From positions 62,001 to 126,000 of the forward strand of contig NZ_QVMP01000006.1 of assembly GCF_010501095.1 (NCBI RefSeq): a stretch of 64,000 bases of DNA, read 5' to 3'. The position numbers and the translations under genes are program-made. The notes under the pieces are model-generated. The model saw only the letters and a list, made by a program, of their open reading frames with translations. It had not been told where the DNA came from and searched no databases. This DNA comes from Dysgonomonas sp. 520. GTDB taxonomy: Bacteria > Bacteroidota > Bacteroidia > Bacteroidales > Dysgonomonadaceae. Below, in pieces: positions 54,236 to 63,152 of the stretch (positions within the stretch are counted from its first letter, which is position 1; each line of letters starts with the position of its first letter).

Positions 54236-54380
54236 GTAGTTGGCAGTGAGTAGATTCCACTCAGCCTTACCAAAAGGAGGTGATTGACAGACTCATAACT
54301 TAAATATAGATTTTTCGTATTACTCAGGACGACAAATAAATAAAGAAAAAGGATGTTAGCCGATTGCGCTTGTCAAATAT

Positions 54381-54411
54381 TGATAACTGATCGCTGATAA
54401 CTGATAACTGA
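54381..54411. repeat. Short tandem repeat, TGATAACTGA units
   Basis: Imperfect repeats of TGATAACTGA lie just upstream of the DUF58 start codon. Comparable GTAACT-type tandem units occur at 62069-62096 and around 42045-42090. Confidence 0.6.
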
Positions 54412-54418
54412 AAAGTGG

Positions 54419-55288
54419 ATGGATACAGCCGAATTAATAAAGAAAGTACGCCAGATAGAAATAAAAACTAAAGGGCTTTCGCAGAATATTTTTGCGGGGC
54501 AGTATCATTCTGCCTTTAAGGGTCGGGGTATGGCTTTTTCGGAAGTGAGGGAGTATCAGTACGGGGATGATATAAGGGATATCGACTGGAACGTTACGGC
54601 ACGCTACAATAAGCCGTTCATCAAAATATTTGAAGAAGAACGGGAGCTTACTGTTATGCTGATGATTGATGTTTCGGGAAGTCTCGATTTTGGCAGTACG
54701 GAAGTCTATAAAAGAAATATTGTGACGGAAGTCGCTGCCACGCTGGCTTTTTCGGCAATGCAAAACAACGATAAAATTGGCGTTATCTTCTTTTCCGACA
54801 AAATAGAGAAATTCATTCCACCCAAAAAAGGGAAAAAACATATCTTGTATATTATCAGGGAATTGATAGACTTTACGCCCGAAAGCAATCAGACAGATGT
54901 TGGCGTGGCTTTGAGGTACTTGACCAATGCCATAAAGAAAAGATGTACGACATTCATTATTTCCGACTTTATGGACTCTCCCGATTTTGAACGGGCTATG
55001 ACCATTGCCAATAAAAAACACGATTTGGTTGCATTGCAAATATATGACGACCTGGAAACTATGCTGCCTTCTGTCGGCTTGATGAAGTTGTTGGACGCAG
55101 AATCGCAGAAAGAGGTTTGGATCGACACGTCTTCACGGAAAACGAGGGAAATGTATGAGCGGCATTTCGAAAAACAATTGTATTATTCCCAGCAATCTTT
55201 TTCGAAGAGTAAGGTCGATAACGTGATAATGAGCACAAAAGATGATTATGTGAAAGCATTGCTGGCACTTTTCAAAAAAAGAAATTAA
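54419..55288 (+). CDS. DUF58 protein of the Bat operon (BatF-like)
   Basis: 289-residue cytoplasmic protein with the DUF58 signature YQYGDDIRDIDWNVTAR near residues 42-58 and a VWA-like metal site DVSGS around residues 82-86. DUF58 proteins occur with MoxR and VWA proteins in putative complex-assembly systems. Start ATG at 54419 follows the tandem repeat directly. Role within the Bat complex is not established. Confidence 0.9.
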   Translation: MDTAELIKKVRQIEIKTKGLSQNIFAGQYHSAFKGRGMAFSEVREYQYGDDIRDIDWNVTARYNKPFIKIFEEERELTVMLMIDVSGSLDFGSTEVYKRNIVTEVAATLAFSAMQNNDKIGVIFFSDKIEKFIPPKKGKKHILYIIRELIDFTPESNQTDVGVALRYLTNAIKKRCTTFIISDFMDSPDFERAMTIANKKHDLVALQIYDDLETMLPSVGLMKLLDAESQKEVWIDTSSRKTREMYERHFEKQLYYSQQSFSKSKVDNVIMSTKDDYVKALLALFKKRN

Positions 55289-55333
55289 TATTGATAACAT
55301 GCTGAGCCTTTGAAAATAAGGAAAATAGAATAT

Positions 55334-56452
55334 ATGTTTAGAAAAGGAAAAATCATAATATTGCTGCTAACGGTTTTGGCGTTTGCTCATTTGCAGTCAT
55401 TTGCTCAAAGAACATCAGTTTCGGCAACTATTAATCCGTCTGAAATACTTATTGGAGAGCAAAGTACAATTACACTAAATATAAAAACACCTGTTGGACG
55501 GACGGTTATCACTCCTGATTATGAGTATGCCGATACTCTGATTACGGGGATAGAGGTACTAGCAAAACTAGAACCCGATACAACAATCAGTCACGATGTG
55601 ATGACGATAGTTCAGCAGTATATTGTCACATCTTTCGATTCTGCATTGTACAATATACCTTATATGACTGTGATTGACGGAACAGATACCATATATTCTA
55701 AAAATATGGGATTGAAGGTAAGTTCCATCATGCTGCCCGACTCCGTTATGTCGTATCTGGACAAAATGAATAAGGGGGAAACCGACTCCATCAATTTTCA
55801 GGCATTGGAAATCAATGATATAAAAGATATACAGGCTCCACCTTTTATGTTGGGCGATTTTCTTATCAATTTTATATATAAATATACTTGGCTTGTAGCG
55901 ATAATCGTATTGCTGATTGTTGGAGGAATAGTATTGTTCTTCTATTTGCGCAAGAAGAAGAAAGGATATTTCTTCAAGCCGGAAGTTATTTTGCCTCCCC
56001 ATATTGTTGCCATCAAGGCTTTAGACAAACTGAAGGATGAAAAACTTTGGCAGCAAGGATACGAAAAAGAATATTACACGGAACTTACTGATACTTTGCG
56101 TATTTATATCGAAAAAAGATATTTCATTCATGCAATGGAGCAAACTTCTGATGAAACATTAGATGCTATAAATATCTTTTTGGAAGATAGCGAAAACTTT
56201 GAACGGTTGAAACAAATATTCCGGATATCCGATCTGGTCAAATTTGCTAAATATAAGCCTCTTCCTAATGAGAATGACCTTAGCTTGACGTATGCCTATC
56301 AGTTTGTGGATCAGACAAAAATGATTGAGAAAGAGCCGGATGTAAAAGAATCGGACTCTCAATCGCAATTGAGAAATTCGCCTGACGGGAATGAACAAAA
56401 AACAGAAGTAAGGCCGGAAGACAAAAACATAGACGAAGAAGCCGAAAGATAA
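55334..56452 (+). CDS. Membrane protein of the Bat operon, between DUF58 and BatA
   Basis: 372-residue protein. It has a signal peptide (ending LQSFAQ, about residue 25), a beta-rich domain starting TSVSATINPSEILIGEQ, a single transmembrane helix (about residues 185-206) ending in a basic YLRKKKKG, and a cytoplasmic helical region with an acidic C-terminal tail. The N-terminal part resembles the beginning of BatD, including the INPSEILIGEQ segment. The ATG at 55334 is chosen over a TTG at 55310 because the family starts with the signal peptide. Gene is always seen at this place in Bacteroidales Bat operons, but its function is unknown. Confidence 0.8.
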   Translation: MFRKGKIIILLLTVLAFAHLQSFAQRTSVSATINPSEILIGEQSTITLNIKTPVGRTVITPDYEYADTLITGIEVLAKLEPDTTISHDVMTIVQQYIVTSFDSALYNIPYMTVIDGTDTIYSKNMGLKVSSIMLPDSVMSYLDKMNKGETDSINFQALEINDIKDIQAPPFMLGDFLINFIYKYTWLVAIIVLLIVGGIVLFFYLRKKKKGYFFKPEVILPPHIVAIKALDKLKDEKLWQQGYEKEYYTELTDTLRIYIEKRYFIHAMEQTSDETLDAINIFLEDSENFERLKQIFRISDLVKFAKYKPLPNENDLSLTYAYQFVDQTKMIEKEPDVKESDSQSQLRNSPDGNEQKTEVRPEDKNIDEEAER

Positions 56453-56467
56453 AAAAAACAGTGGAAA

Positions 56468-57448
56468 ATGGAATTTGCACATCCTAAATATTTATTTTTA
56501 CTTTTATTACTTATCCCTTTGATAGTGTGGTATATAGTTAAGCTGAGCAATATGCAGGCTAACTACAAGCTGTCGTCAACAAAGGCTTTTGATAGGGTGG
56601 GGCCTACATGGCGTGTCACGCTGAGGCATATACCCTTCTTGCTGAGGGTTTTGTCGATAGGATTGATTGTTGTTGTTCTGGCTCGACCTCAGTCTACAAC
56701 TACCTACGACAAATCGAAAACCGAAGGTATAGATATTGTAATAGCGCTCGATATTTCATCTACCATGTTGGCTATGGATTTTCAGCCTAACAGGTTGGAA
56801 GCTGCAAAAAATGTAGCAGCCGAGTTTATTTCGGCAAGGGAGAATGATAGGATCGGTTTGGTTGTGTTTGCAGGAGAAAGTTTTACGCAATGCCCGTTAA
56901 CAACAGACAGGCAAGTGCTTCTCAATCTGTTGCATGAGGTCGATTTCGGTATGATTCAGGATGCTACTGCCATTGGTATGGGGTTGGCAAATTCGGTGAA
57001 CAGGCTGAAAGACAGCAAAGCAAAATCGAAAGTGATAATTTTGCTGACAGACGGTTCCAATAACTGGGGGCAAATTGCACCACTGACTGCCGCCGAATTG
57101 GCAAAAGAATATGGAATCAGAGTTTACACTATCGGAGTAGGAAAACGAGGATTGGCTCCTTTCCCTGTGGCGATTGGCTCGTCCATCACGCGAATGATGC
57201 AAGCCGATATTGACGAGAAAACCCTTTCGCAGATAGCGACCATCACGGGAGGAAAATATTTCAGGGCTACCGACAATAATAGCCTGAAAAGTATATATGA
57301 AGAGATTGATTCGATGGAAAAATACATTATAAATACAAATCAGGTGACCCGTCGCAAAGAACTGTTTGTGCCGTTTGCACTTTTGGCATTGGGACTGATT
57401 GTGGTTGAGCTTGTTTTGCGCAGAACAGTATTTAGAAGTATTCCATAA
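56468..57448 (+). CDS. batA: BatA, VWA-domain membrane protein
   Basis: 326-residue protein with two N-terminal hydrophobic segments, a VWA domain (about 85-270) with the MIDAS motif DISST in VIALDISSTMLAMD, and a C-terminal transmembrane helix. The VWA domain is likely to face the periplasm. In Bacteroides fragilis the bat genes affect aerotolerance. Followed 22 bases later by batB, whose sequence is parallel in layout. Confidence 0.93.
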   Translation: MEFAHPKYLFLLLLLIPLIVWYIVKLSNMQANYKLSSTKAFDRVGPTWRVTLRHIPFLLRVLSIGLIVVVLARPQSTTTYDKSKTEGIDIVIALDISSTMLAMDFQPNRLEAAKNVAAEFISARENDRIGLVVFAGESFTQCPLTTDRQVLLNLLHEVDFGMIQDATAIGMGLANSVNRLKDSKAKSKVIILLTDGSNNWGQIAPLTAAELAKEYGIRVYTIGVGKRGLAPFPVAIGSSITRMMQADIDEKTLSQIATITGGKYFRATDNNSLKSIYEEIDSMEKYIINTNQVTRRKELFVPFALLALGLIVVELVLRRTVFRSIP

Positions 57449-57470
57449 AAAAATAAAGAAGTAAGATACG

Positions 57471-58493
57471 ATGATTCAGTTTGCACATCCTACATATTTG
57501 TTCTTATTGTTGATTTTGCCGGTGTTGTTCGCAGGCTTCTTATTCCTTAACCTGAAAAAGAGAAAGGATGTGGAAAAATTGGGAACGCTCAAGGTGATGA
57601 AGCGTTTGATGCCGGAATTGTCGCTAAAACGTTCGTACCTTAAATTCTGGATAACGTTTGTGATTATAACTCTGGCTGTTTTCATGGCGGCTCGTCCGCA
57701 GTTTGGATCGAAAGTGGAGACTGTGGAAAAACAGGGTATAGAATTGGTGATTGCCATAGATGTGTCCAACTCGATGTTGGCAAGGGATATTGATCCCGAT
57801 CGCCTGTCGAAGGCAAAGCAGATAATGACCCGCATCATCAACGAGCGGAAAGAGGATAAAGTGGCTATCGTCGTTTTTGCAGGAGATGCCTTTATCCAAA
57901 TGCCTATGACTACGGATAGCCAGTCGGCGAAACTTTTCCTCGAAAATATAGACCCATCGGTTGTACCCGTACAGGGGACGGTGATTGGTGCTGCTATTGA
58001 GTTGTCTATGAGGTGTTTCTCGAACGATAAAGATGTGGATAAAGCAATTGTGCTGATTACGGACGGGGAAAACCATGAGGGCAATGGCGCCGAAATGGCA
58101 AAAGAAGCCGTTGATAAAGGCATTCAGGTGAATGTGATCGGTATCGGATCGACTCAAGGTTCGTATGTGCCAGAATCGGCTACGAGCAATGTGTTTAAGA
58201 AAGATTCGGGTGGTAACTATGTGGTTTCTAAACTGAACGAAGAAATGTGCCGTGAAATAGCTAAGGCGGGAAAAGGCTTGTATGTTCATGCCGATAATTC
58301 GAATAGTGCGGTCAAGAGCCTGCAAGCGGAACTGGAGAAACTTCAGACAAAAAAATTGGAAGGGACAACATATTCCGAATATGACGAAAAATACTACATA
58401 CTAGGATGGGCTATATTGGCATTGCTGATTATAGAAGTATGTATTTTTGACAAAAAGAACAGGATATTCAGAAATATCAGGCTTTTTAAATAA
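57471..58493 (+). CDS. batB: BatB, VWA-domain membrane protein
   Basis: 340-residue paralogue of BatA with the same layout: two N-terminal helices (the first starting IQFAHPTYLFLLLIL), a VWA domain with a full MIDAS DVSNS in AIDVSNSMLARD, and a C-terminal helix. The start resembles BatA (EFAHPKYLF), showing they arose by duplication. Function by analogy with other Bat proteins. Confidence 0.93.
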   Translation: MIQFAHPTYLFLLLILPVLFAGFLFLNLKKRKDVEKLGTLKVMKRLMPELSLKRSYLKFWITFVIITLAVFMAARPQFGSKVETVEKQGIELVIAIDVSNSMLARDIDPDRLSKAKQIMTRIINERKEDKVAIVVFAGDAFIQMPMTTDSQSAKLFLENIDPSVVPVQGTVIGAAIELSMRCFSNDKDVDKAIVLITDGENHEGNGAEMAKEAVDKGIQVNVIGIGSTQGSYVPESATSNVFKKDSGGNYVVSKLNEEMCREIAKAGKGLYVHADNSNSAVKSLQAELEKLQTKKLEGTTYSEYDEKYYILGWAILALLIIEVCIFDKKNRIFRNIRLFK

Positions 58494-58642
58494 TTAAACA
58501 GAATTGTTATTGAGTCGCCGTTGCTCCCCGAACGTTGTTTCTGAACAACGTGAAGAATCAGGAGATTCATTTTACTTAGCATGACAATTATGTACGAGCC
58601 GGATTTCGGTTTGATATAAATCTAAAGATTACTTACATATAC
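58494..58642. repeat. Spacer with degenerate palindromic repeat between batB and batC
   Basis: GAGTCGCC...GTTGTTTCTGAACAACG...GAAGAATC at 58512-58556 resembles 16421-16472, and GATTCATTTTACTTAGCATGACAA ends it at about 58587, a remnant of the TGTCATCCTGA family. No coding signal. Confidence 0.6.
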
Positions 58643-59392
58643 TTGATGAAACAGATTATATTTATCATATTATTTTTATTTTGCACTCTGAGCAGTTTCT
58701 CTCAAAGGGCTGTAAGAGATTCTATCCGTGCCGGAAACGAAGCATACGAAGAGAAGTTGTACAATGCGGCCGAAAGTAAATATAAGGCTGCTTACTCCCT
58801 CAATCCGAATGAAATAATGTCTGTCTACAATTTGGCAAATACGTATTACAGGCAAAATAAATGGGACGAGGCCATTAAAGAATACGAGTCGTATGTGAAA
58901 ATGGAAACCAAACCCTCAAAAGCAGGTATGGCATACCACAATCTGGGTAATTCGTATCTGAAAAAGAAAGACTTGCAAAAATCGATGGAGGCATATAAAA
59001 ATGCTTTACGCCGCAATCCCGACGATGAGTCGGCTCGTTATAATCTGGCTGTGGTGCAAAAGATGATAAAAGATCAGCAGGACAAAGATCAAGACAAGGA
59101 TAAGGATAAGGATAAGGATCAAGACAAAGATAAGGATAAGGACAAAGACAAGGACGACAAAAAAGAGGATGACAAGAAAGACCAAGATAAAGACAAACAG
59201 AATAAGGACAAGGAAAATAAGCAGGAGCCTCCTAAGGATAAGGAGGGGCAAATGTCTTCCGACAACATAGAGCAAATTCTGAAAGCAATGGAGCAGGAAG
59301 AGAAGGCTACACAAGCCAGAATAAGGGACGAAAAGGCGAAAGCTCAGAAAGAAAGAAATGCCCAAAACAGGCAACAAGACAAGGACTGGTAA
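58643..59392 (+). CDS. batC: BatC, TPR protein with Lys/Asp-rich low-complexity tail
   Basis: 249-residue protein. A signal peptide (about 1-21, LCTLSSFSQ-type end) is followed by three or so tetratricopeptide repeats (AESKYKAAYSLNPNEIMSVY, AIKEYESYVKM, SMEAYKNALRRNPDD) and then a low-complexity region of Asp-Lys repeats (about residues 147-200), then a charged helix. The KD-rich stretch is encoded by 6-bp repeats. BatC likely scaffolds BatA/B and D/E complexes. Confidence 0.9.
   Translation: MMKQIIFIILFLFCTLSSFSQRAVRDSIRAGNEAYEEKLYNAAESKYKAAYSLNPNEIMSVYNLANTYYRQNKWDEAIKEYESYVKMETKPSKAGMAYHNLGNSYLKKKDLQKSMEAYKNALRRNPDDESARYNLAVVQKMIKDQQDKDQDKDKDKDKDQDKDKDKDKDKDDKKEDDKKDQDKDKQNKDKENKQEPPKDKEGQMSSDNIEQILKAMEQEEKATQARIRDEKAKAQKERNAQNRQQDKDW
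59082..59219. repeat. GATAAG/GACAAG hexanucleotide repeat inside batC
   Basis: About twenty near-perfect GAyAAr hexamers encode alternating Asp-Lys. The units have diverged at third bases, which limits slippage, but in-frame length variation between strains is likely. Confidence 0.85.
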
Positions 59393-59410
59393 AATATTAT
59401 AATTTTTTAG

Positions 59411-61267
59411 ATGTACGCATTAGAGAAACAATTAAAAAAGTTGGGGATAGCGAAGCAATATCTGTTGTTCGTGCTGTTTTTTGTCCTGTTGGGAAACATT
59501 ACGGCTGAGGCTCAAAACATAACATTCAAATTGAATGCGCCTCAATCGGTTGTTGTGGGCGACAAATTGCATGTTAGTTATGTGCTGAGTAATTCGGAGG
59601 GAAGCAATTTCAGTGCATTTTCTCAATTAGATGGCTTTTCGGTCTTGTTTGGACCGGCTACGTATAGTGGTTCCCAGTCCATTAATATAAATGGACAAGT
59701 CTATCAGGACTATTACGAGCAATATACATATACACTGACCGCCCAGAAAGCAGGAACATATACCATACCCGCCGCCATAATAACGGTGAATGGTAAGAAA
59801 TATACGTCCAACACAGCTAAGATAAAGGTTTTTCCGCCCGATGATAATGATATGGGTTCGCGTCATTTTGGCACGTTGACCGATCAGGCCGATTTGGTTT
59901 CCAGCAAAAATACGTTTGTGAGGGCAGAGTTGTCGAAAACAAAAATATACGAACAAGAGGCTTTCATCGTAACGTTCAAGGTTTATTCAATATACAACAT
60001 GAAGTATGTTAGTAATATCGAATTTCCTGAGTTTGAGGGATTCATAAGAGAAGATATCCCGTCTTCTTCCGTTTTACAGGTTTTGGCTGAAAGAGTAGAC
60101 GGAAAAATATACAATGCGGCTGTTTTGAAAAAATTTCTGCTCTTTCCACAGCGTTCGGGCAAAATAACCATACCATCGGGTAAAGCAAATATACGGGTTG
60201 TGGTGCGTTCGGGCAAACAACACGAAACGGCAGGTATGTCGCGAAATATCTATGTTGACTCGGATGTGAGTGTAACAACATCACCTTTGACTGTCAATAT
60301 AGAATCGCTACCTGAAAATAAACCACTCGATTATGCCAATGCGGTGGGTAATTTTACCATCCAATCGAAAATATCGGGGACAAATGTAAGGGAAAATGAT
60401 GGGGTGACCCTATCGGTTGATATTTCGGGTATAGGAAACCTGAAACTGATAAAAACCCCGACAATTGATTTTCCTGAAAGTTTTGAAGCTTATGATCCTA
60501 AAATCAACACAGAAGCTAGTCCGTCGGCAGGAGGACTTACGGGAAGTCAAAAGATTGAATATTATTTCATTCCCCGTCAGCAAGGACAGTTCACCATACC
60601 CGAAACTAAATTTTCGTACCTCGATCCGGTGTCGGGTAAATATAAGCAACTGACTATTCCTTCCTATAACATGAATGTGGCAAAAGACCCGACAGGAGGA
60701 AAAAATGGATCAGCTACAAGTTACAATGAGCAAGATGACTCGAAAGTGGTGAAAGATATTCTCTACCTGAAAACGAATGAATATAAATTCCGTGAAACAG
60801 GGAATTTCTGTTTCGGATCGTTGGGTTACTGGCTGTGGTATATAATACCGTCTCTTTTGTTTGTAGGCGTTCTGCTGTTCTACAGAAGGTTGATAAAAGA
60901 GAATGCCGATGTAGTGAGGCAGAAGAAGAAAAAAGCTAACAGGATGGCAATAAAACGATTGAAGCAAGCCGATATATACCTGAAAGCAAACAATAAAGAG
61001 AAGTTTTATGAAGAAACTCTCAGGGCGGTATGGGGTTATCTGAGCGATAAGTTGAGTATTCCTGTGGCTGAGCTTAGCCGGGAAAATATAGAGCAGGAAT
61101 TATCGAAATACGGAGCATCGAAAGAATTGTCCGATTCATTCATATTTATTCTGGATACGTGCGAATTTGCCCGTTATGCACCCGCCGAAGCCGATGTTAT
61201 GGACAATTTCTATAACAAGACGGTGGATACGATAACCGAAATGGAGAATACTGTTAAAGTGAAATAA
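59411..61267 (+). CDS. batD: BatD, Oxygen-tolerance-family membrane protein
   Basis: 618-residue protein with an N-terminal signal/anchor, tandem beta-sandwich BatD domains (ITFKLNAPQSVVVGDKLHVS is the typical start), a transmembrane helix around residue 470-490 and a cytoplasmic helical tail. The C-terminal LSRENIEQELSKYG region recalls domains in related Bat proteins. Part of the BatABCDE set; function unknown at the molecular level. Confidence 0.93.
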   Translation: MYALEKQLKKLGIAKQYLLFVLFFVLLGNITAEAQNITFKLNAPQSVVVGDKLHVSYVLSNSEGSNFSAFSQLDGFSVLFGPATYSGSQSININGQVYQDYYEQYTYTLTAQKAGTYTIPAAIITVNGKKYTSNTAKIKVFPPDDNDMGSRHFGTLTDQADLVSSKNTFVRAELSKTKIYEQEAFIVTFKVYSIYNMKYVSNIEFPEFEGFIREDIPSSSVLQVLAERVDGKIYNAAVLKKFLLFPQRSGKITIPSGKANIRVVVRSGKQHETAGMSRNIYVDSDVSVTTSPLTVNIESLPENKPLDYANAVGNFTIQSKISGTNVRENDGVTLSVDISGIGNLKLIKTPTIDFPESFEAYDPKINTEASPSAGGLTGSQKIEYYFIPRQQGQFTIPETKFSYLDPVSGKYKQLTIPSYNMNVAKDPTGGKNGSATSYNEQDDSKVVKDILYLKTNEYKFRETGNFCFGSLGYWLWYIIPSLLFVGVLLFYRRLIKENADVVRQKKKKANRMAIKRLKQADIYLKANNKEKFYEETLRAVWGYLSDKLSIPVAELSRENIEQELSKYGASKELSDSFIFILDTCEFARYAPAEADVMDNFYNKTVDTITEMENTVKVK

Positions 61268-61290
61268 AACTTATAGGAAGATTATTCAAT

Positions 61291-62052
61291 ATGAAAAAAT
61301 ATATTCTACTTTTGCTAACTGTCTTTTTTTCTGCTATGCTTTGTATGGCGGAAACGATTGAGGAACAGGTGAAAAAGGCATACGATGCGAAAGACTACGA
61401 TACGGCTATATCTCTGCTCGAAGACGAATCTGAGAAGCGAAAAGAGTCGGGTCTGGAATCGGCAGACCTCTACTATAATCTGGGTAATGCCTATTTCAGG
61501 GATAACAATCTGGGAAAAGCCATTCTTAACTATGAAAGAGCGGCATTACTGAATCCGTCGGATAGAGAAATCAAGACAAATCTGGAGTTTGCCTATACTA
61601 AAATAGAAGATAAATTTGCCGAAAGGGGAGACTTTTTTCTGATGGACGGGTTGAATGCAGTTCAGAATCTGGCAGGCACTAATATGTGGGCTACGTTTTC
61701 GGTTGTTTTGTTTCTACTCTTCGTAGCCTGTCTGGCAGTGTTTTTCTTCGTGCGGAATCTTTTCACGAAAAAGGCAGTCTTTTATGCAGGCATAGTTATT
61801 TTCATTTTCCTTATTTTTACTAACATATTTGCATACAGGCAAAAAAGCAAGATTGAAAATAAGGATATGGCTATTATTATATCTAAATCGGTTCCTGCAT
61901 ACAATGCGCCAAATTCTTCCGATAAAGAAATATTTGTATTGAATCCCGGTTCGAAAGTGAGAATAAAGAAGGAAGACGGCGACTGGATGGAAGTGGAAAT
62001 AATAAGCGGCGACACAGGCTGGATAGAACAGGACAAACTGGAAATAATATAA
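61291..62052 (+). CDS. batE: BatE, TPR and SH3-like membrane protein
   Basis: 253-residue protein. A signal peptide (1-20) is followed by TPR repeats (LYYNLGNAYFRDNNLGKAIL and neighbours, about 50-105), two transmembrane helices (about 130-155 and 161-180) and a C-terminal bacterial SH3-like domain (about 190-253) with VLNPGSKVRIKKEDGDWMEV. This is the usual BatE layout. Last gene of the operon. Confidence 0.92.
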   Translation: MKKYILLLLTVFFSAMLCMAETIEEQVKKAYDAKDYDTAISLLEDESEKRKESGLESADLYYNLGNAYFRDNNLGKAILNYERAALLNPSDREIKTNLEFAYTKIEDKFAERGDFFLMDGLNAVQNLAGTNMWATFSVVLFLLFVACLAVFFFVRNLFTKKAVFYAGIVIFIFLIFTNIFAYRQKSKIENKDMAIIISKSVPAYNAPNSSDKEIFVLNPGSKVRIKKEDGDWMEVEIISGDTGWIEQDKLEII

Positions 62053-62068
62053 TTAGTTACACGTTCTT

Positions 62069-62096
62069 GTAACTCGTAACTCGTAACTCGTAACTG
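62069..62096. repeat. Tandem repeat of four 7-bp units (GTAACTC)
   Basis: GTAACTC occurs three times in a row and then GTAACTG, between batE and the PAP2 gene. Similar units are at 42045-42090. Confidence 0.75.
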
Positions 62097-62115
62097 AATA
62101 AACACCTTAAATCAG

Positions 62116-62811
62116 ATGCACGAATTAGCAGAAAGCATATTGCCATACGAAAGAGAATACTTTTTAGGATTAAATAGTATTCATTCTCCATTCTGGGACA
62201 GTTTTATGTCCATATATAGCGGAAAACTGATCTGGATACCATTGGTTGTGGTCATGCTGGGAGTATTCACCTATAAGATAAAATTGGTGGAGGCACTTAT
62301 TCTCATCGGTGCATTTGTGATTTTGGCAACCTTGTGCGACCAGCTTTCGGCATCGGTCATAAAGCCGTTATTCACCCGTTTCAGACCGTCGAGGCATCCC
62401 GATTTTGAGCATCTTGTCCACATAGTTGATAATTACAGGGGAGGACGCTTCGGTTTTGTTTCGGCACATGCAGCCAACGGTTTTGGCGTGGCAACATTTC
62501 TTGCCCTTCTGTTTAGGTACAGATATGTCACGATAGCAGCATTTTCGTGGGCAATGATAAACAGTTATTCCAGAATATATCTGGGCGTTCACTTCATATC
62601 CGACATTGTGGGAGGAATCCTTTTAGGAACAATATTGGGCATAATAGTCTACTATTTATATTTATTTGCCCGAAAGAAAATCATGAAACTGGAAAAATCG
62701 GAAGTGAAAATTCCGGTTTACGACCACAAACGGGGACTAATAATCTGCGGAACAATCCTTTTTCTTGTTTTAACAATAATTATTATCAGTTTTTTCACAG
62801 TTTATCTTTAA
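62116..62811 (+). CDS. PAP2-family membrane phosphatase
   Basis: 231-residue polytopic protein with phosphatase motifs KPLFTRFRPSRHP (KxxxxxxRP), SAHAANG (in place of PSGH) and SRIYLGVHFISD (SRxxxxxHxxxD). Such enzymes remove phosphate from undecaprenyl pyrophosphate, phosphatidate or lipid A. The lipid substrate cannot be decided by sequence. It lies 63 bases after batE, possibly in the same transcript. Confidence 0.9.
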   Translation: MHELAESILPYEREYFLGLNSIHSPFWDSFMSIYSGKLIWIPLVVVMLGVFTYKIKLVEALILIGAFVILATLCDQLSASVIKPLFTRFRPSRHPDFEHLVHIVDNYRGGRFGFVSAHAANGFGVATFLALLFRYRYVTIAAFSWAMINSYSRIYLGVHFISDIVGGILLGTILGIIVYYLYLFARKKIMKLEKSEVKIPVYDHKRGLIICGTILFLVLTIIIISFFTVYL

Positions 62812-62885
62812 AAGATAAGGTTTATTCCAAATCAATCGTTAACTTTAAAGGCATATAGTACTAACCTTTTTAAATCTTACGAATT

Positions 62886-63152
62886 ATGCCAATGACAATA
62901 ACATTTTCAGAATTGCGTCAGGTGAAAGATAATTTGCCAGACGGAAGCATGCAAAAAATTGCAGATGAGTTAAATATTTCGGTTGAAACAGTAAGAAACT
63001 ATTTCGGTGGCTCTAATTACAGTGAAGGGCAGAGTTGTGGCCTGCACATAGAACCCGGGCCTAATGGAGGATATGTCATCATAGACGACCTTACCATTTG
63101 GGATATGGCTAAGAATATGTTGGAACAGCATAAAGTAAAACAAGATGAGTGA
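62886..63152 (+). CDS. Small helix-turn-helix protein
   Basis: 88-residue protein with an N-terminal HTH-like segment, MQKIADELNISVETVRNYFGG (about residues 22-42), and a C-terminal part with LHIEPGPNGGYVIIDDLTIWDMAK. It resembles short Bacteroidota DNA-binding proteins of unknown regulon. Its stop overlaps the start of the universal stress protein gene by eight bases, so the two are translationally coupled; it may regulate or respond with it. Confidence 0.8.
   Translation: MPMTITFSELRQVKDNLPDGSMQKIADELNISVETVRNYFGGSNYSEGQSCGLHIEPGPNGGYVIIDDLTIWDMAKNMLEQHKVKQDE

Noticed and set aside
59082-59219. Tandem repeats considered as a CRISPR array or minisatellite.
   Set aside because: They are codon repeats inside batC with no unique spacers.
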